Source: Sphaerothrix epifaneia (GTDB lineage: Bacteria; Cyanobacteriota; Cyanobacteriia; Phormidesmidales; Phormidesmidaceae). Taken from it: a stretch of 64,000 nucleotides of DNA. Positions 61,197 to 64,000 of the stretch are shown here, in pieces. A program made the translations under genes and the position numbers. Each line of letters starts with the position of its first letter. Within the stretch, counting starts at the first letter, position 1. The stretch covers positions 1 through 64,000 of the forward strand of contig NZ_JBHZOL010000008.1 in NCBI RefSeq assembly GCF_042788235.1. The letters run 5' to 3'. Under the pieces are notes generated by a model. That model searched no databases. It had not been told where the DNA came from and saw only the letters and a program-made list of their open reading frames with translations.

Positions 61197-61790
61197 ATGG
61201 ATCTGGTTTGCCAACAGCTAAAACGCTTGAACGAAGTGATGAATGCGGCTTTATCAGCCCGCGAGGAGGGTTCGTCTAAAAGGTTGGTTTTCTTTGTCCG
61301 GCGATCGCTACAGCAGTTTAATTTGTATGGAGAATGGTGTGAAAGTGAAATACTCATTGATGCTTATCTGCGGACGCGCCAAAAAATTGAACACGGAGAA
61401 GTAATTGATAACTTTCCGGGGTATCTTAGCTCAGTTTCTTTCAATATCATTCGAGAACATCATCGCAGTCGGCAGAGAAAATTTGCCGCCTGTCAGAAAA
61501 TGCAGAAATCTGAGGCAAATGTCTTGAATACCCCAGAATCACCCTATCTAGACGAAAAAACCTCGGACTTTTCCAACTTGCTGTGGGAGTCTTTTGAGTC
61601 TCTTAGACCTAAGGATCAAGAAATTTTAATACTGCGAATTGTCAAAGGATATTCATGGAGTGAAATTGGAGATTTTATGGTAGCCACAGACAAAGAATTG
61701 AGAAACGATTTAGCCCTGCGCAGCCGATTAAGAAAACAGGGAGAACGAGCCCTTGAAAGATTGAGAAAAGCTTTTTCATCGGTCACGTAG
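61197..61790 (+). CDS. Sigma-70-like factor (uncharacterised group)
   Basis: A 197-residue protein with a region 2-like core (NFPGYLSSVSFNIIREHHRSRQRKFA, about residues 76-101) and a region 4-like helix-turn-helix (LRPKDQEILILRIVKGYSWSEIGDFM, about 140-165). It is shorter than group 1/2 sigma factors and resembles ECF-like sigma-70 family members of cyanobacteria. The DNA is visibly more A+T-rich than the neighbours. AGGAGG lies 11 nt before the ATG. Two unknown membrane proteins follow on the same strand, an arrangement seen for sigma/anti-sigma pairs. Target promoters unknown. Confidence 0.72.
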   Translation: MDLVCQQLKRLNEVMNAALSAREEGSSKRLVFFVRRSLQQFNLYGEWCESEILIDAYLRTRQKIEHGEVIDNFPGYLSSVSFNIIREHHRSRQRKFAACQKMQKSEANVLNTPESPYLDEKTSDFSNLLWESFESLRPKDQEILILRIVKGYSWSEIGDFMVATDKELRNDLALRSRLRKQGERALERLRKAFSSVT

Positions 61791-61860
61791 ATTTTGCCTA
61801 AAGTGTCTTCTCTAGACTGTTTTATTTTTCAAGCATTATTTTTTGCATGAGTGTGGATGT

Positions 61861-62445
61861 ATGAGTTTTTCAGATCTAAACTTCGATAGTACCTCGCTGC
61901 ATGTGTTTGCTGAAAAGCACAGAAAGGTACTGGCTGAATATTATCAACTCGCGAGCCTACCCCAGCTTTCGGAGAAGCAGGCTGAGCGTTTGGCCGAGAT
62001 CCTTGAAATCGCTCAGTACAATGAAGTGCTTAGCTTGCTGATCAACGAAATTGACGAGCGCACCTTTCAAAAGCTAGCCTTTAACGAATTAGCAGAAGTT
62101 GATCACCATAAAAATGAAATCAGTAAAATAAAAGAGTTTGTTTCAGAAGAACCCTGCCTAATGAACTTTGCGCCATTGATTGGGCGCTACCCCCTATTAG
62201 AAAACTTTTCTATTGACCGCAGAGCCGAACCACTAACCACTTTTTGGCCAAGAGAGCGGGCAAAATTTGAAGACACTCAATTTAGCCACTTGAAAGCAGA
62301 GTTCTACGAGTCAGCAAACCTAAATATTTTATATACGCTCAGCCTGTCTGATTACACTCGCACCCGCACGGCTAGCAGTATCGTTACGTTTATTGATGTG
62401 TTTTTAGCCCTGCTAACAGCAACAATATGGCTCATTTTTGTTTAA
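61861..62445 (+). CDS. Hypothetical membrane protein, 194 aa
   Basis: Not recognised. From the ATG at 61861 (a TTG at 61843 is less likely), the protein is a soluble helical region rich in Glu/Lys/Leu (KHRKVLAEYYQLASLPQLSEKQAERLAEILEIAQYNEVLSLLINEIDE, about 15-62), a middle part FAPLIGRYPLLENFSIDRRAEPLTTFWP, and a single C-terminal transmembrane helix (IVTFIDVFLALLTATIWLIFV). It is 70 nt after the sigma-like gene. An anti-sigma or sensor partner role is possible by position only; no anti-sigma motif is visible. Confidence 0.6.
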   Translation: MSFSDLNFDSTSLHVFAEKHRKVLAEYYQLASLPQLSEKQAERLAEILEIAQYNEVLSLLINEIDERTFQKLAFNELAEVDHHKNEISKIKEFVSEEPCLMNFAPLIGRYPLLENFSIDRRAEPLTTFWPRERAKFEDTQFSHLKAEFYESANLNILYTLSLSDYTRTRTASSIVTFIDVFLALLTATIWLIFV

Positions 62446-62553
62446 TGTTTCTCTCTTAATTAAGTCTAAGTCCATAGCCAAAAAGCGCTTTCAAGCAACG
62501 TCACACTTAGCCAAACGCTATCACTTAGTAATAGACCCTCTTGTGAGAAAGCT

Positions 62554-62754
62554 ATGAACTATAAGTTGACTGAGCATACCAGCGAACTTCACAATTGCCC
62601 TAGCTGTGGTAAACAAGCATTAGTCCAATACGAAACTTATCAGTATCGCTGTTTGTGGTGTGGTTTTGATCGAGATGTTTCCCGAATGTCGCCCGCCCTT
62701 CCCAGTTGGCTGGCTTTTGTAATTAGCAGCATCTTGTTGGGTTTATTGCTTTAA
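62554..62754 (+). CDS. Small zinc-ribbon membrane protein
   Basis: A 66-residue protein with two CxxC knuckles (CPSC at about 15-18 and CLWC at about 33-36), a zinc-ribbon arrangement, followed by one transmembrane helix (WLAFVISSILLGLLL). The pattern of a zinc-ribbon head and C-terminal anchor occurs in many small cyanobacterial proteins of unknown role. It is the third gene in line after the sigma-like factor. Function unknown. Confidence 0.65.
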   Translation: MNYKLTEHTSELHNCPSCGKQALVQYETYQYRCLWCGFDRDVSRMSPALPSWLAFVISSILLGLLL

Positions 62755-62784
62755 TGTTGAAGCGTTTGAGTCAACAGCAAAAGC

Positions 62785-63243
62785 CTAGGTTTTGGGACAA
62801 GTAGAAACAACAATTGCAGGGCTAAGTAGCCCACTCCAGATAGAATTGTAAGGATGAACCAATTGAGTTGGCTGGCCCTGCTGAAAAACTGGGTAACCCT
62901 GATTCATCCAGGCAAAGATAGAACCTTCCAGGTTGTAAACTCGCTGATAGCCTTTTGCCTGCAACTGCTGGGCTAAGCGCGAGGAGCGATAGCCCACAGA
63001 GCAGTAGGTGACGATTTCAGCATCGAGCGCTAAAGACTGTTGCAGTGCTTCTTTGAGCGTTGGGGTATGTCTGGCTCCTTGCAAGTGGCTGACGGCAAAT
63101 TCAGCAGCTTCTCGGCTATCTAGCAGCACTAACGGGCGGTCTGCCTGTAGGCGCTGTGACAATGCCGTCGGTGAAAGATGCTTGACCTGCGGAAAGCGCC
63201 AGCGAATCAACGGCTTGATCACCGACCAGGCCAAACTCCTCAT
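62785..63243 (-). CDS. Rhodanese-like domain protein
   Basis: About 152 residues from the ATG at 63243; an upstream frame start at 63321 overlaps the neighbouring gene and adds low-complexity glycine residues. The rhodanese fold shows LVLLDSREAAEFAVSHLQGARHTP and the active-site Cys81 in VTYCSVGYRSSRLAQQLQ, with NLEGSIFAWMNQGYPVF. Single-domain rhodaneses carry persulfide sulfur. It is 28 nt downstream of the HTTM-DCC gene on the same strand, so a shared redox/thiol role is plausible. Confidence 0.87.
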   Translation of the reverse strand: MRSLAWSVIKPLIRWRFPQVKHLSPTALSQRLQADRPLVLLDSREAAEFAVSHLQGARHTPTLKEALQQSLALDAEIVTYCSVGYRSSRLAQQLQAKGYQRVYNLEGSIFAWMNQGYPVFQQGQPTQLVHPYNSIWSGLLSPAIVVSTCPKT

Positions 63244-63271
63244 CAAGCGCCGACCAGTACCGCCAAAACCA

Positions 63272-64000
63272 CTACCCACGCCACCCTCCGGCGAACAAGC
63301 GATAACTATTGGCGATCGCACAAATGGCTAGTAACCCCCATACTGTCCAGTCCACCCAAGCTGGCGGTTTTAGATCAAAGGAACGAAACTTAAACGGTTG
63401 GGTAAAGCGTCCTGCGGCTTTGCGATTGTTGGCAATAGTTTCGTAGAAACGCGTTCCAGTAGCCATTAGCGGCGGCCAGCGCAAGATGGGAGCCAAAAAT
63501 CTAAAAACTGGCGAAAGGCTGACAATATAAGCGATCGCTGCAAACTTAAAATGGCGTTTTCCCTGCCAGTCCACCACGACCCATGAGTTTTGCGTTTCCA
63601 TATCTGCACAGATAGACGGATCGCTCTGAGCCGTCAGCAACGGCGTACTGGGCAACAGCAAAAACGTCCGCAGCAAGTGAACCACCTTTTTGCAAAAGCC
63701 GCAGTCGGCGTCGTAATAAATCGTGAGTCCGGCTTGAGCAGAACCGTAGCTGCGTTGAATGGCTGCTTGCCAAACCGCCGGGGGCAAAAAAGCCAGCCAC
63801 GTTAAACCACTAAGTCCAAACGCCAGATCGGCAGGCACAGCTAGCCCCAACCCTAGCGTCAGCAACCCCATAACCCCCACCGCCACCGTCCGAAAAACTG
63901 CGATTTGCCCAGGTATCCACAGCAGCAACAGCCCCCCCCACCATAGAACAAACAACCATCGGCTAAGGGCGGTCGCATGCCAGACTAAGCCACCTAAAAA
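63272..64000 (-). CDS. HTTM-like membrane domain fused to DCC thiol oxidoreductase (partial)
   Basis: The frame continues to the window edge (64000) without a start, so the 5' end is missing; an internal TTG at 63955 is not a true start. Visible residues begin with several hydrophobic segments typical of an HTTM membrane domain (LSRWLFVLWWGGLLLLWIP onward). The DCC (DUF393) module follows: LTIYYDADCGFCKKVVHLLRTF carries the D-x-D-C-x-x-C motif of thiol-disulfide oxidoreductase-like proteins. A last transmembrane helix (VWGLLAICAIANSYRLF) ends the protein. The substrate is unknown; a rhodanese follows 28 nt downstream. Confidence 0.8.
   Translation of the reverse strand, partial: FLGGLVWHATALSRWLFVLWWGGLLLLWIPGQIAVFRTVAVGVMGLLTLGLGLAVPADLAFGLSGLTWLAFLPPAVWQAAIQRSYGSAQAGLTIYYDADCGFCKKVVHLLRTFLLLPSTPLLTAQSDPSICADMETQNSWVVVDWQGKRHFKFAAIAYIVSLSPVFRFLAPILRWPPLMATGTRFYETIANNRKAAGRFTQPFKFRSFDLKPPAWVDWTVWGLLAICAIANSYRLFAGGWRG

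Noticed and set aside
1..64000. tRNA, rRNA, CRISPR arrays and insertion sequences
   Set aside because: No T-arm consensus, repeat-spacer pattern or transposase-like protein was seen anywhere in the window.

Overview
The window is chromosomal DNA of a cyanobacterium. The evidence is photosystem I subunit PsaD, the Ycf65/PSRP-3 ribosomal protein, several cyanobacteria-restricted small families (DUF2949, DUF3146, DUF3598), a phytol-kinase-like gene, the cyanobacterial small RNA Yfr1, a groESL promoter with both CIRCE and K-box, and the very frequent octamer GCGATCGC (HIP1) throughout. PEP-CTERM proteins, a filamentous-haemagglutinin exoprotein and caspase-like proteins suggest a morphologically complex or biofilm-forming lineage, but the genus cannot be fixed from sequence alone. 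No rRNA, tRNA, CRISPR, prophage or intact insertion sequence was found.

Layout. 0-7 kb: purE, a regulatory region holding an NtcA-type box and a Yfr1 gene, the ammonium transporter amt, a HEAT-like protein, a DICT/GAF histidine kinase and a class V aminotransferase. 7-16 kb: DUF2949, a DUF192 lipoprotein, an atypical NblR-like response regulator, nadK, DUF3146, a YqgF-like nuclease, smc (with a LexA-like operator) and a PRC-barrel protein. 16-31 kb: ssb translationally coupled to a nucleotidyltransferase/degenerate phosphomannomutase fusion, cobK, a GAF-SpoIIE phosphatase, a peroxiredoxin, nfu, serS, rseP-nth, rpsN, aat and small unknowns. 31-40.6 kb: two Pot-type permeases without their ATPase or binding protein, a PEP-CTERM protein, metG, a methyltransferase, a HAD phosphatase, PSRP-3 and atpD-atpC.

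40.7-55.3 kb is the most accessory-like block. It holds a secreted FHA-type exoprotein and a TPR-CHAT protein in one operon, a second PEP-CTERM protein, groESL, a PAS-rich hybrid histidine kinase, and (divergent from it) a Tat-exported caspase-family protein coupled to an SH3-like exported protein. 55-64 kb: an MFS exporter, a UDP-glucuronate-4-epimerase-like gene, psaD, trpE with a phytol-kinase-like gene 3 nt behind it, a cluster of sigma-70-like factor, membrane protein and zinc-ribbon membrane protein, a rhodanese, and an HTTM-DCC protein cut by the window end.

Regulatory and repeat content is rich: Yfr1, NtcA, LexA-like, CIRCE and K-box sites, a 10-bp-phased GTAC array, a GATAG cluster, many hairpin terminators (two flanking atpC share nearly the same core), and a family of about 55-bp degenerate intergenic repeats present in five copies. 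The strongest candidates for something undescribed are the caspase/CHAT block, the sigma/zinc-ribbon cluster, a possible small RNA behind groEL, and yfr1 lying between an NtcA box and amt.
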